Shown: in pieces, positions 18,105 to 26,593 of the stretch | Layout: each line of letters begins with the position of its first letter | How positions within the stretch are numbered: position 1 is the first letter of the stretch | NCBI RefSeq assembly: GCF_017084525.1 | Contig: NZ_CP070950.1 | Coordinates: 2,790,001-2,854,000 of the forward strand | Direction: 5' to 3' | DNA length: 64,000 nt | DNA from: Conexibacter sp. SYSU D00693 | Lineage (GTDB): Bacteria; Actinomycetota; Thermoleophilia; Solirubrobacterales; Solirubrobacteraceae | Made by a program: the position numbers and the translations under genes | The notes under the pieces: model-generated | What the model saw: only the letters and a program-made list of their open reading frames with translations | Told to the model about the DNA's origin: nothing | Database searches by the model: none

Positions 18105-19046
18105 TCAGAGCTCGAGGACGACCTTGCCGAGCTTGCCCCCGGCGGTGAAGCGCTCGTAGGCGCCGGCGACGTCGTCGAGCCGGTGCGTCGCCGCGACGGG
18201 CACCCGCAGGCGACCGCCGGCGACGTGCGGGAGGACGTGGCGCTCCATGGCGCGGGCGGTCAGCGCCTTCTCCTCCAGCGGCCGGGCGCGGAGGGTCGAG
18301 GCGCGCAGGACGCCGCGCTTGCCCATCAGGGCGACGAGGTTGACCTCGGCGCGGAAGCCGGCGCCGATGCCGATCACGACGATCCGCCCGCCGGTGGCCA
18401 GCGCCTTGACGTCGCCCGGGACGTTCGGCGCCCCGATGAGCTCGAGGACGACGTCGAACGGCCCGTGCTCCTCGAAGCCCTCCGGGTCCAGGACGTCGTG
18501 GGCGCCGAGCTCGCGGACGGCGTCGCGCAGGTCCGGGTTGCGGACCGTCGCGGTCACCTGGGCGCCGGCCGCGGCGCCGAGCTGGACGGCCGCGGTCCCG
18601 ACGCCGCCGGCCGCGCCGTGCACGAGCAGGCGGTCGCCCGCCCGCAGGTCGCCCTGCGTGAAGAGCGCGTCGTGGGCGGTGGTGAAGACCTCCGGCAGGC
18701 CGCCCGCCGCGGGCCAGTCGACCCCGTCGGGCACCGGCATGAGCTGGCGCTCGTGGACGGTCGCGAGCTCGGCCTGCCCGCCGCCGCCGACGATCGCCAT
18801 CACGCGGTCGCCCTCGCGGAAGCGCCGCGCGCCGGCACCGAGGCCGGCGACCTCGCCCGCGAGCTCCAGCCCGGGGATGTCCTGCGGCGAGCCGGGCGGC
18901 GCCGGGTAGGCGCCCTTGCGCTGCAGGACGTCGGCGCCGTTGAGCCCCGCCGCCTTGACGCGGACGAGGACCTCGCCCGCCCCGGGCTCGGGGTCCGGGT
19001 GCTCTTCGACGACGACCTCGCCGTCGCGGATCGTGGCGGCGCGCAT
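18105..19046 (-). CDS. Quinone oxidoreductase-like NADPH-dependent MDR protein
   Basis: 313 aa, medium-chain dehydrogenase/reductase without structural zinc. GroES-like N-terminal half (LVRVKAAGLNGADVLQRKG, IPGLELAGEV), then a Rossmann fold with LLVHGAAGGVGTAAVQLG. It probably reduces quinones or enones with NADPH. TAGGGT ends eight bases before the ATG. Preferred over a start 12 codons upstream because of that promoter. Confidence 0.88.
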   Translation of the reverse strand: MRAATIRDGEVVVEEHPDPEPGAGEVLVRVKAAGLNGADVLQRKGAYPAPPGSPQDIPGLELAGEVAGLGAGARRFREGDRVMAIVGGGGQAELATVHERQLMPVPDGVDWPAAGGLPEVFTTAHDALFTQGDLRAGDRLLVHGAAGGVGTAAVQLGAAAGAQVTATVRNPDLRDAVRELGAHDVLDPEGFEEHGPFDVVLELIGAPNVPGDVKALATGGRIVVIGIGAGFRAEVNLVALMGKRGVLRASTLRARPLEEKALTARAMERHVLPHVAGGRLRVPVAATHRLDDVAGAYERFTAGGKLGKVVLEL

Positions 19047-19108
19047 GGGCGCGGACCCTACCCAGCAGGTGGGCGCCCGCACGCTCCGTCGCCGGGCAGG
19101 CCCGGCGC

Positions 19109-19321
19109 ATGAGCGAGTTCAAGAAGGGCGACAGGGTCACGTGGAAGTCCCACGGCGGCGAGGCCGTCGGCAAGGTCGAGCGCAAGATCACGTCGGAGAC
19201 CGAGGCCGGCGGGCGCAAGGTCAAGGCCTCCGAGGACGAGCCGCAGTACCTCGTCAGGAGCGACAAGAGCGGCGGGACGGCCGTCCACAAGCCCGGCGCG
19301 CTGAAGAAGGCCGGGCGATGA
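19109..19321 (+). CDS. HVA1/DUF2945-family small protein
   Basis: 70 aa. FKKGDRVTWKSHGGEAVGKV and YLVRSDKSGGTAVHKPGALK match the DUF2945 (hypervirulence-associated, Tudor-like) family of small proteins common in actinobacteria and fungi. Role unclear. Overlaps the next gene by ATGA. Confidence 0.82.
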   Translation: MSEFKKGDRVTWKSHGGEAVGKVERKITSETEAGGRKVKASEDEPQYLVRSDKSGGTAVHKPGALKKAGR

Positions 19322-19665
19322 CGGCGAAGACCGACCACGCCACGGAGGTCCGCCGCGAGTTCGAGGACGTCGTGAACCTCGCGCCCAAGGAGCTCGAGGC
19401 CTGGCTCGAGACCGACGAGTCGCGGTCCGTCGGCTGGGGCAAGGACGACGGCGGCGAGTCCGTCGGCCACGAGATGGGCCGGCGCATCGTCGAGCTGCGG
19501 CGCACGACCAAGGACGACCTGACCGACGACGACCTCGCCGCGATGCGCAAGGTCGTCGGCTACGTCAGGCGCCACCTGGCCCAGGGCGGCCCCGAGGAGG
19601 ACGTCGAGCACTCCCGGTGGCGCGCCAGCCTCATGAACTGGGGCCACGACCCGCTGCGGAAGTAG
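19318..19665 (+). CDS. DUF3140-family protein
   Basis: 115 aa. The text FEDVVNLAPKELEAWLETDESRSVG, AMRKVVGYVRRHLAQ and SLMNWGHDPL is typical of DUF3140, a small DNA-binding-like family often found beside DUF2945. No catalytic residues are apparent. Two-gene operon with the preceding ORF. Confidence 0.82.
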   Translation: MTAKTDHATEVRREFEDVVNLAPKELEAWLETDESRSVGWGKDDGGESVGHEMGRRIVELRRTTKDDLTDDDLAAMRKVVGYVRRHLAQGGPEEDVEHSRWRASLMNWGHDPLRK

Positions 19666-19681
19666 CCCCTCTGCAGCCCTT

Positions 19682-19731
19682 TGCGAAGAAGGGGACAGTC
19701 CCCTTCTTCGCAGCGCCCCCGGATCCGGGGG
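19682..19731. repeat. Two adjacent perfect palindromes
   Basis: 15-base arms (TGCGAAGAAGGGGAC and its complement) around a single A at 19682-19712, then CCCCCGGATCCGGGGG at 19716-19731. They follow the DUF3140 stop by 17 bases. The first could end transcription as a long hairpin but lacks a T-run, and a one-base loop suggests a cruciform/REP-type element. Confidence 0.65.
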
Positions 19732-19803
19732 TTCCCTAGTGCACGACTGAGGTGCGGTCACCCACCCTTCTGGGGCCGAACGGTCGCTGGCACCGTCGTC
19801 GGC

Positions 19804-21243
19804 ATGTCCGGTCCCGCCAGCCGCATGAGCCGCGAGTGGAAGGTGCTCCTCGTCACGAGCGTGGGCGTCTTCATGGCGCTGCTCGACGTGACGATCGTCA
19901 ACGTCGCCTTCCCCGACATCGAGGCGACGTTCCGCGACACCCCGCTGACCGACCTCTCGTGGGTGCTCAACGCCTACAACGTCGTGGTCGCCGCGCTCCT
20001 CGTGCCGTTCGGGCGCCTGGCCGACCGCGTCGGCCGGCGGCGCATGTTCTACGTCGGCTTCTGGACCTTCCTGGCCGGGTCGCTGGCCTCGGGCGCCGCC
20101 CCGAGCGCCGAGGTGCTCATCGCCGCCCGGGTCCTGCAGGCCGTCGGCGCCGCCGCGCTCATCCCGTCGTCGCTGGGCCTCGTGCTGCCGGAGTTCGCGC
20201 CCGACAAGCGCGCCACCGCCACGAGCGTCTGGGCCGCCGTGGGCGCCGTCGCCGCGGCGACCGGCCCGTCGCTGGGCGGCGTGCTGGTCGACGCCGCCGG
20301 CTGGCGCTGGGCCTTCTACGTCAACGTGGCGTTCGTCGTCGTCCTCGTCGCCTGCCGCCGCCTGCTGCGCGAGCACCGCGACACCGAGAGCGCGCAGCGC
20401 ATCGACGGCATCGGCGCCGGGCTCATCGCGACGGGCGTCGGTGCGCTGGCGCTGGGCATCGTCAAGGCCCCGGACTGGGGCTGGGGCGACACCCGCGTCG
20501 TGGCGGCCTGGGCGACGGCCGGCGTCCTGCTCGCGCTCCTCGTGCGGTGGTCGCGGCGCGTCGACGAGCCGATCCTGGAGCCCGAGCTCCTGCAGATCCG
20601 CTCGTTCGCCCTGGCCAACGGCGCCTACTTCGTCTTCTCGCTGGCGTTCTTCTCGCTGCTGCTGGCCAACGTGCTGTTCCTGACCTCGGTCTGGGGCTAC
20701 ACCGTGCTGGAGGCCGGCTTCGCCGTCTCGCCGGGCCCGCTGGCCGCGGCGGTCGCGGCCGGGGTCGGCGGCCGGTTGGCCGACCGGCTCGGACCGCGCC
20801 CGGTCGCGCTGGCGGGGACGCTGGTCTTCGGCGTCGCCTGCCTGCTCTACCGCGACCTGACCGGGATGGCGCCGGACTACCTCGGCCACTGGCTGCCCGC
20901 GCAGCTCGTGTCGGGCGTCGGCATCGGCCTGGTGTTCAGCGGCCTGACGACCGCGGTGGTCATGGACCTGCCGGCCGACCGCGTCGCGACGGGCACCGCC
21001 GTGGCGTCGTGCTCGCGCCAGGTCGGCGCGGTGCTCGGCATCGCCGGCCTCGTCGCGATCGTGGGGACGCCGCAGAGCCTCCAGCAGGCGGCCGAGCGCT
21101 TCGACCAGGCGTGGCTGCTCATGGCCGTCTGCGCGTTCGCGTCGATCGCCTGCGTGCTGCCGCTCGCGCGGCGCGTCACGGCCGTCGAGGTCGAGCGCGA
21201 GCGCCCGGCGGTGCGTGAGGAGGCGCTCGTCCTCGCCGGCTAG
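19804..21243 (+). CDS. MFS drug exporter, DHA2 (14-TM) family
   Basis: 479 aa. MALLDVTIVNVAFPDIEATF (motif D1), GRLADRVGRRRMFYVG (motif A) and GPSLGGVLVDAAGWRWAFYVNV (motif C) identify an EmrB/QacA-like proton-coupled exporter of the inner membrane. 14 hydrophobic segments are consistent. The stop shares CTAG with the convergent methyltransferase gene. Confidence 0.92.
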   Translation: MSGPASRMSREWKVLLVTSVGVFMALLDVTIVNVAFPDIEATFRDTPLTDLSWVLNAYNVVVAALLVPFGRLADRVGRRRMFYVGFWTFLAGSLASGAAPSAEVLIAARVLQAVGAAALIPSSLGLVLPEFAPDKRATATSVWAAVGAVAAATGPSLGGVLVDAAGWRWAFYVNVAFVVVLVACRRLLREHRDTESAQRIDGIGAGLIATGVGALALGIVKAPDWGWGDTRVVAAWATAGVLLALLVRWSRRVDEPILEPELLQIRSFALANGAYFVFSLAFFSLLLANVLFLTSVWGYTVLEAGFAVSPGPLAAAVAAGVGGRLADRLGPRPVALAGTLVFGVACLLYRDLTGMAPDYLGHWLPAQLVSGVGIGLVFSGLTTAVVMDLPADRVATGTAVASCSRQVGAVLGIAGLVAIVGTPQSLQQAAERFDQAWLLMAVCAFASIACVLPLARRVTAVEVERERPAVREEALVLAG

Positions 21244-21941
21244 GCCGGCCGGCCCTCGGCCACGAGCCAGCGGTTCTCGGGGTTGGGACGCCCCTCCTTG
21301 AGGACCCGGCGCTGGTGCACGACGACCGGCCGGTAGCCGTGGCGCACCAGGAGCTCGCCGCACGCCTGCTCGAGGCCCGCCGAGTGCGTCTCGAGCAGGA
21401 CGTGGGGCCGGCGGCGGGCCAGCAGCTCCCGGGCCCCGCGCAGGACCGCCACCTCGGCGCCCTCGACGTCGACCTTCAGCAGCCCGGGCTCGGGCAGCGC
21501 GCCGCGGGCGACGAGCCCGTCGAGCGTCGTGGCGCCGTGGGCGGGGTCGACGACGTCGGCCGCGTAGGCCTCGACGACCCGCACGTGACGGGCGAGCTCC
21601 GGGTTGCGGTCGAGGTTGCGCCGCAGCAGCGCGAGCGCCTCCGGACGGAACTCGAGCGCCGCGACCGGCGCGCGCACGAGCTTGGCCAGCGTCAGCGCGT
21701 ACAGCCCCTCGCTGGCGCCGACGTCGGCGCACGGCGTCCCGGGGACCGCCAGCCGGCGCAGCCAGCGCACGAGCTCGACCTCCGCGCTGCCGAGGTGGAC
21801 GTGGAGGGTCGAGTCGGGGCTCACCTCGAGGCGCACGCCCCGGGCCAGGCCCGCGGGCACCGTCCGCACCGCGCCGGGACGCAGCAGCGTCCGCCGGGCG
21901 GCGCCCGACAGCAGGCCGCGGAGCGTCTGGGGGGCCGGCAT
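21240..21941 (-). CDS. FkbM-family SAM-dependent methyltransferase
   Basis: 233 aa. CADVGASEGLYALTLAK is the SAM-binding glycine motif; LLKVDVEGAEVAVLRGARELL is the FkbM hallmark. Members O-methylate sugars or polyketides. No linked biosynthetic genes to indicate the substrate. Confidence 0.88.
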   Translation of the reverse strand: MPAPQTLRGLLSGAARRTLLRPGAVRTVPAGLARGVRLEVSPDSTLHVHLGSAEVELVRWLRRLAVPGTPCADVGASEGLYALTLAKLVRAPVAALEFRPEALALLRRNLDRNPELARHVRVVEAYAADVVDPAHGATTLDGLVARGALPEPGLLKVDVEGAEVAVLRGARELLARRRPHVLLETHSAGLEQACGELLVRHGYRPVVVHQRRVLKEGRPNPENRWLVAEGRPA

Positions 21942-22001
21942 CCCCGTGGAGCATGCCGGGTGTCGCGCCTGCGGCGTCCCCTGCGTACCCTCGACGGGCG
22001 A

Positions 22002-23351
22002 ATGCGACGGCGCGCCGCCATCCTCGGGACGGTCCTGCTCGCGGCGGCGCTGCCCGCCAGCGCCGGCGCCGCGTTCCCGGGCGCCGACGGCGCGATCGTC
22101 TTCACCAGCGCGTCCGACGGCGACGACGACCTCTACGCGATCGCCCCCGACGGCACCGGCCTGCGGCCGCTGACCGCCACCCCGGGGCGCGAGCAGCAGC
22201 CCGCGGTCTCGCCCGACGGCCGGTCGATCGCCTTCAAGACCGTCGTCAGCGGCCCCCGCGACGAGGAGAGCTGGGTGGCCGCCTTCGACGGCTCCGGCGC
22301 CCGGCAGGTGACGACGACGCCCGGCGACCTGCGCTTCAGCACGCAGCCCGCGTGGTCGGCCGACGGCCAGCGCCTGCTCGTGCGCTCCAACCGCGACGAG
22401 GGCCACTACGACGTCTGGTCGGTCCGCGTCAGCGACGGCGGCGACCCGCGCCAGCTCACCGACGACACCGCCGACGACCGCTATCCCGTCCCCTCCCCCG
22501 ACGGGACGCTGATCGCCTTCCGCTCGGACCGCGCGGGCGACCCGGACGTCTGGGTCATGGACGCCGACGGCGCCAACCCGCGCAACCTCACGGCCGGCTC
22601 GGGGCGCTGGGAGTCGGCGCCGTCGTGGTCGCCCGACGGCACGCGCCTGGCCTTCGAGCGCGCCGAGCTTCCCGGCAACCCGGAGGACGACCCGGCGGTC
22701 GAGGCCTCCGGCGAGATCTGGACGATGGCCGTCGACGGCAGCGACCAGCGGCGCCTGACCACCAACGGCGCCAAGGAGGAGGGACCGGCGTGGTCGCCCG
22801 AGGGCACCCGGATCGCCTTCACCACCGAGCGCGACGACCCCGACGGCGACATCTGGGTGATGGGCGCCGACGGCAGCGACCAGCGCCCGGTGTTCGCGAC
22901 GCCGGCGCTCGAGGAGTCGCCGGACTGGCAGCCGCTGCCGCGCGGTGGTCTGGGGACGCCGTCCGGGGGCGCGAGCGGCGGTGGGGCGAGCGGCGGCACC
23001 CCGGGTGGCGTCCCGCGCACCGCCGACACCGACCGCGACGGGCTGCCGGACCGCCTCGAGGACCGCGACGGCGACGGGCGCCTGGACCGCGGCGAGACCG
23101 ACCCGCGGCGCAAGGACACCGACCGCGACCGCATCTGGGACGGCCGCGAGGACCGCGACCGCGACGGCCGGCGCGACCGCCGCGAGTCCGACCCTCGCAA
23201 GCGCGACACGGACCGCGACGGCCTCTGGGACGCCCGGGAGGACCGCGACCGCGACGGCCGGCGCGACCGCGGCGAGAACGACCCGACGCGGCGCGACACC
23301 GACCGCGACGGGATCCGCGACGCGCGCGACAAGCGCTCGTCCATCCGCTGA
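22002..23351 (+). CDS. Secreted TolB-like beta-propeller with C-terminal Asp-rich (thrombospondin type 3-like) repeats
   Basis: 449 aa. Signal peptide in the first 25 residues (LLAAALPASAGAAFPG). Six PD40/WD40-like blades follow, each with a PAWSPDGTRIAF-type strand (PAVSPDGRSIAF, PSWSPDGTRLAF, PAWSPEGTRIAF). After a Gly/Ser linker, four repeats of the form DTDRDGLWDxREDRDRDGRRDRG resemble calcium-binding thrombospondin type 3 motifs. Probably extracytoplasmic and calcium-binding. TACCCT ends ten bases upstream of the ATG. Confidence 0.85.
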   Translation: MRRRAAILGTVLLAAALPASAGAAFPGADGAIVFTSASDGDDDLYAIAPDGTGLRPLTATPGREQQPAVSPDGRSIAFKTVVSGPRDEESWVAAFDGSGARQVTTTPGDLRFSTQPAWSADGQRLLVRSNRDEGHYDVWSVRVSDGGDPRQLTDDTADDRYPVPSPDGTLIAFRSDRAGDPDVWVMDADGANPRNLTAGSGRWESAPSWSPDGTRLAFERAELPGNPEDDPAVEASGEIWTMAVDGSDQRRLTTNGAKEEGPAWSPEGTRIAFTTERDDPDGDIWVMGADGSDQRPVFATPALEESPDWQPLPRGGLGTPSGGASGGGASGGTPGGVPRTADTDRDGLPDRLEDRDGDGRLDRGETDPRRKDTDRDRIWDGREDRDRDGRRDRRESDPRKRDTDRDGLWDAREDRDRDGRRDRGENDPTRRDTDRDGIRDARDKRSSIR

Positions 23352-23403
23352 GCCCAGGCATCACCAGCTTCAAGACGGGCAGGATCCACCCGACCACCGG
23401 GCC

Positions 23404-25176
23404 GTGTCCCTGCCGGCCCTCCGACCCGCCCTGGCCGCGTTCCTCGCGGCGCTCCTGCTCGCGCCCCTCGTCGCCGACGCCGCCCCGCGCGCGACGGCGT
23501 CCGTCGCCGGCTGCGACCGGGTCGGCACCGGCCGCGGCGACCGCCTCGCGGGCGGCTGGGCCTCGGACGCCATCTGCGGCATGGGCGGGGGCGACCTCGT
23601 CTCCGGCGCCGTGGGCAACGACCACCTGCGCGGCGGGTCGGGCAACGACCGCCTGCGCGGCGGCTCGGGCAACGACCGCCTCGACGGCGGCCCGGGCAAC
23701 GACGAGGTCGGCCTGCCCGACGAGTTCGTGGCCGAGCGCGGCGACGACGTCCTGCTCGGCCGCGAGGGCAACGACACGCTGACCGCCGGCCAGGGCGACG
23801 ACCGCGTCGACGCCGGCGTGGGCGACGACGTCATCCAGATGGGCTTCGGCGACGACCTCCTCGCGCTCGGCGGCCCCGGCAACGACCGCGTCGAGGGCGG
23901 CAACGGCAACGACGGCACCCGCTCCGCCGACGGCGGGCTGTTCGGCGGCGAGGGCGACGACCTCGTCTCGGGCGGCCCGGGCGACGACCACGTGGTCGGC
24001 GACGAGGGCGCGGACGTCCTGCTGGGCGGCGGTGGCGGCGACGTCATGGACGGGGGCCCGGGCGACGACATGCTGCGCGGCGGCAAGGGCGGCGACGAGC
24101 TCAACGCCGGCGAGGGCAACGACGTCCTCGTGGGCAACTCCGGCGCCGACACGCTGCGCGGCGGCTCGGGCGACGACCTCCTCTGGGCCACCGACTTCGA
24201 GCGCAACTCCACGGAGATCGTCGACCCCACGACGTTCACCACGCCCGGCGACAACGCCATCGACTGCGGCGAGGGCAACGACATCGCGATCATCGACCTC
24301 GCCGACGACCGCTCGCTGATGACCGACTGCGAGCACACGATCGTCCTGCGCTCGGAGCGCTCGAACTGCACCGGCGTGCACCAGTGGACGCTCGGCGGCG
24401 TCGTCAAGGCGACCATCGGCACGCTGCTGCCGGTCCCGCCGAGCCTCAACAGGGTCCTGCAGACCGACTCGCCGTACCCCGAGAAGCGTGCCCTGCCCGT
24501 CGACCCCGAGTCGCTGCGCTTCTGCGGCGAGTACGCGGCCACGCACCTGCTCGACCCGACCGACGACGTCCGCCCCGCCCTGCGCGGCACCGACGGCGAC
24601 GACGTCCTCGAGGCCATCCCCGCCGGCGCCGTGGCCGACGCCGCCACCCTGCGCCCGGCCGGCGCGCCCGACGGCGCGACGATCTTCCAGGCCAAGGCCG
24701 GCGACGACGTCATCACCGGCTCGCCGGCGTCCGACGCGATCATGGGCGGCGACGGCGACGACCGCCTGCGCGGCGGCGGGGGCGACGACGCCTCGCTCGA
24801 GGGCGAGGCCGGCGACGACACGATCTGGGGCGGCGAGGGCAACGACGTCGTCTTCGGCCGCACCGGCGAGGACCTGCTCAGCGGCGAGGCCGGCGACGAC
24901 TACCTCGAGGGCGGCCGCGGCCGGGACCGCATCAACGGCGGCGCGGGCGACGACGAGCTCTTCGGCGGCTTCGACGCGGACGTCCTCAAGGGCGGCTCGG
25001 GCGACGACACCATCTCCGCCTACGACTCCTCGCGCGACGTCGTCGACTGCGGCCCGGGCTACGACGTGGCCGAGGTCGACAAGCGCGACGTCGTCGTCGG
25101 CTGCGAGGTCATCGTGGCCACCAAGCGCGCGAAGAAGGTCATCGCCGCCCGCGCCCGCGCGTCGCGCAAGGGCTAG
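23404..25176 (+). CDS. Secreted RTX-like (GGxGxDx) calcium-binding repeat protein
   Basis: 590 aa from GTG. N-terminal signal peptide (LAAFLAALLLAPLVADAAPR). More than 20 RTX nonapeptides (GGSGNDRLR, GGPGNDEVG, GGEGNDVVFG) lie in two blocks, about residues 60-270 and 400-530. They are separated by a non-repeat segment with several Cys. Such repeats fold into calcium-dependent parallel beta rolls. The last 15 residues are Lys/Arg-rich, unlike type I-secreted RTX toxins. Downstream of the TolB-like gene by 52 bases, so possibly cotranscribed. Confidence 0.88.
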   Translation: MSLPALRPALAAFLAALLLAPLVADAAPRATASVAGCDRVGTGRGDRLAGGWASDAICGMGGGDLVSGAVGNDHLRGGSGNDRLRGGSGNDRLDGGPGNDEVGLPDEFVAERGDDVLLGREGNDTLTAGQGDDRVDAGVGDDVIQMGFGDDLLALGGPGNDRVEGGNGNDGTRSADGGLFGGEGDDLVSGGPGDDHVVGDEGADVLLGGGGGDVMDGGPGDDMLRGGKGGDELNAGEGNDVLVGNSGADTLRGGSGDDLLWATDFERNSTEIVDPTTFTTPGDNAIDCGEGNDIAIIDLADDRSLMTDCEHTIVLRSERSNCTGVHQWTLGGVVKATIGTLLPVPPSLNRVLQTDSPYPEKRALPVDPESLRFCGEYAATHLLDPTDDVRPALRGTDGDDVLEAIPAGAVADAATLRPAGAPDGATIFQAKAGDDVITGSPASDAIMGGDGDDRLRGGGGDDASLEGEAGDDTIWGGEGNDVVFGRTGEDLLSGEAGDDYLEGGRGRDRINGGAGDDELFGGFDADVLKGGSGDDTISAYDSSRDVVDCGPGYDVAEVDKRDVVVGCEVIVATKRAKKVIAARARASRKG

Positions 25177-25665
25177 CTAGGCCGGGACGCGCTCGAGCGC
25201 CCAGGCGGCGTCGAGCTCGGTGCGCAGGAAGTCGATCCCGAACGCGTTGACGTAGCGGCCGGTGCGCGGGTCCATCGGGAGGTCGCGCTCGATGGGGTAC
25301 CACTCGTTGTGCTGGCGGATGAGGAGGTTGACGTCCTCGAACGACCAGGTGGCGACGCGCTCGCGCCACGCGGCGGCCAACGCCTCGGGGTCGCCGGGGA
25401 AGAGCTCGCGCAGCTCGTCGCGGGCGGCGCGCAGCTCGCGCTCGTGACGGGCGGTCTCGCGCTCGATCTCCCGCGCCCGGGTGATGTAGCGCGGCAGCAT
25501 CTCGCCGCGCAGGTAGCCCTCGACGGTCCGCTCGCGCTGGATGGCGCGCGCCGAGAGCGGCCGGCCCTTGCCGGACTCGTCGATGGTGGCCCGCTCCAGC
25601 AGCCGCTCGGTCGCGGACAGCGGGAGGGTCTCGAGGCGGGGGCGGTCGTCCTTGCGCTCGGTCAC
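25177..25665 (-). CDS. Conserved-looking helical hypothetical protein
   Basis: 162 aa from GTG 25665 with GGGGAGGG a few bases upstream. Charged, helical sequence: REIERETARHERELRAARDELRELFPGD, then SFEDVNLLIRQHNEWYPIERDLPMDPRTGRYV. No named family recognised. It starts 20 bases after the NYN frame and is likely in its operon. Confidence 0.75.
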   Translation of the reverse strand: MTERKDDRPRLETLPLSATERLLERATIDESGKGRPLSARAIQRERTVEGYLRGEMLPRYITRAREIERETARHERELRAARDELRELFPGDPEALAAAWRERVATWSFEDVNLLIRQHNEWYPIERDLPMDPRTGRYVNAFGIDFLRTELDAAWALERVPA

Positions 25666-25685
25666 GACCCTCCCCAGCGTAGCCC

Positions 25686-26250
25686 TCAGCCCAGCAGGGT
25701 CCAGGGGTCGAAGTCCGCGATCGGGATGACGCGGACGCGGGGCAGGGCGACGGTGAAGGCCTGGGCGTCGTCCTCGAGGTCGTAGAGCTCCAGGCCGTCG
25801 CCGACGAGGTCGCGCAGCTGGGAGGAGATGAGCTCGCGGAAGCCCAGGACCCCGACGCGGCGGCCGTCGTCGCGCACAAGGGGTGCGAGGGCCTCGGCGA
25901 AGTCGCCGTCGTGGCTGGCGAGGAGGACGTCGCCGCCGTCGGTGCGCTCGGCGAGCGCCTCGAGGGTGCGGACGATCGCGACGTCGACGACCTTGACCTC
26001 CGACGGCCCGCTGAGCAGGACCGGGCGGAAGTCGAGGGCCTGCAGCGCCTGGACGAAGGCCATCGGGACGTGGCCGGTGCCGTTGAGGAAGAACAGGCCG
26101 CGGACGGGCTGGTCCCAGACGTCGCGGGCATGGTCGCGGACGCGGTCCCAGCGCGGGCGCTCCTCCGGCGCCCGGCCGGCGGCCGAGCAGCGACCCGCCG
26201 AGCGTCGCGTCGATGTTCTCGCCGTCGACGAGGAGGAAGGTCTCGGCCAC
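25686..26250 (-). pseudogene. NYN-domain protein (predicted RNase), interrupted by a one-base frameshift
   Basis: The GTG at 26250 opens with ETFLLVDGENIDATLGG, the first NYN motif, but this frame leaves the family sequence after LLGRRP. The continuation (PEERPRWDRVRDHARDVWD, VDVAIVRTLEALAE, GGDVLLASHDGDFAEALAPL) is in the next frame. Removing one base near 26165-26182 joins them into about 187 aa with all NYN acidic residues. NYN (PIN-like) domains are metal-dependent nucleases. Either a pseudogene or a sequencing error in GC-rich DNA. TAGCCT lies six bases before the GTG. Confidence 0.75.
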
Positions 26251-26293
26251 GCGGTGAGGCTACGCGACGGGTCTCGCAGGGCATGACGGGACC

Positions 26294-26593
26294 GTGCGCG
26301 CCGCTCCGGTCCTCGCCTGCGCCCTGCTCCTCGTCGCACTCGCCGGCTGCGGCGGCGACGAGCTGCCGACGCGTGCTGAGGCGTGCGAGGGCCTGCGGAC
26401 GGCGACGGACCCGCGCGCGCTGACGGTCACCGGCGCGCTGGACCGCTACGACCGCGCCCGGCTGTGCCGTGAGGGCGGTCGCCCCGATGCCGTCACGCGC
26501 GTGGACGGTCGCGAGGTGTGGACCTACGGCGACACCGCCTTCGTCCTCGACGAGGACGGGCGGACCGTCGACGTCCGCGACGCGCCGCGCTAG
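26294..26593 (+). CDS. Small lipoprotein
   Basis: 99 aa from GTG. Signal peptide ending in the lipobox LAGC (Cys at about residue 19), followed by an acidic soluble domain with VWTYGDTAFVLDEDGRTVDV near the C-terminus. Anchored outside the membrane; function unknown. Its stop forms CTAG with the convergent kinase gene. Confidence 0.75.
   Translation: MRAAPVLACALLLVALAGCGGDELPTRAEACEGLRTATDPRALTVTGALDRYDRARLCREGGRPDAVTRVDGREVWTYGDTAFVLDEDGRTVDVRDAPR

Noticed and set aside
17983-21954. 1323-codon open frame on the minus strand
   Set aside because: It runs antisense through the oxidoreductase, DUF and MFS genes with Arg/Pro/Ala-only composition; a high-GC shadow.
23560-25030. Tandem DNA repeats suggestive of a CRISPR or satellite array
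   Set aside because: The periodicity is the 27-base coding repeat of RTX nonapeptides in one long reading frame.
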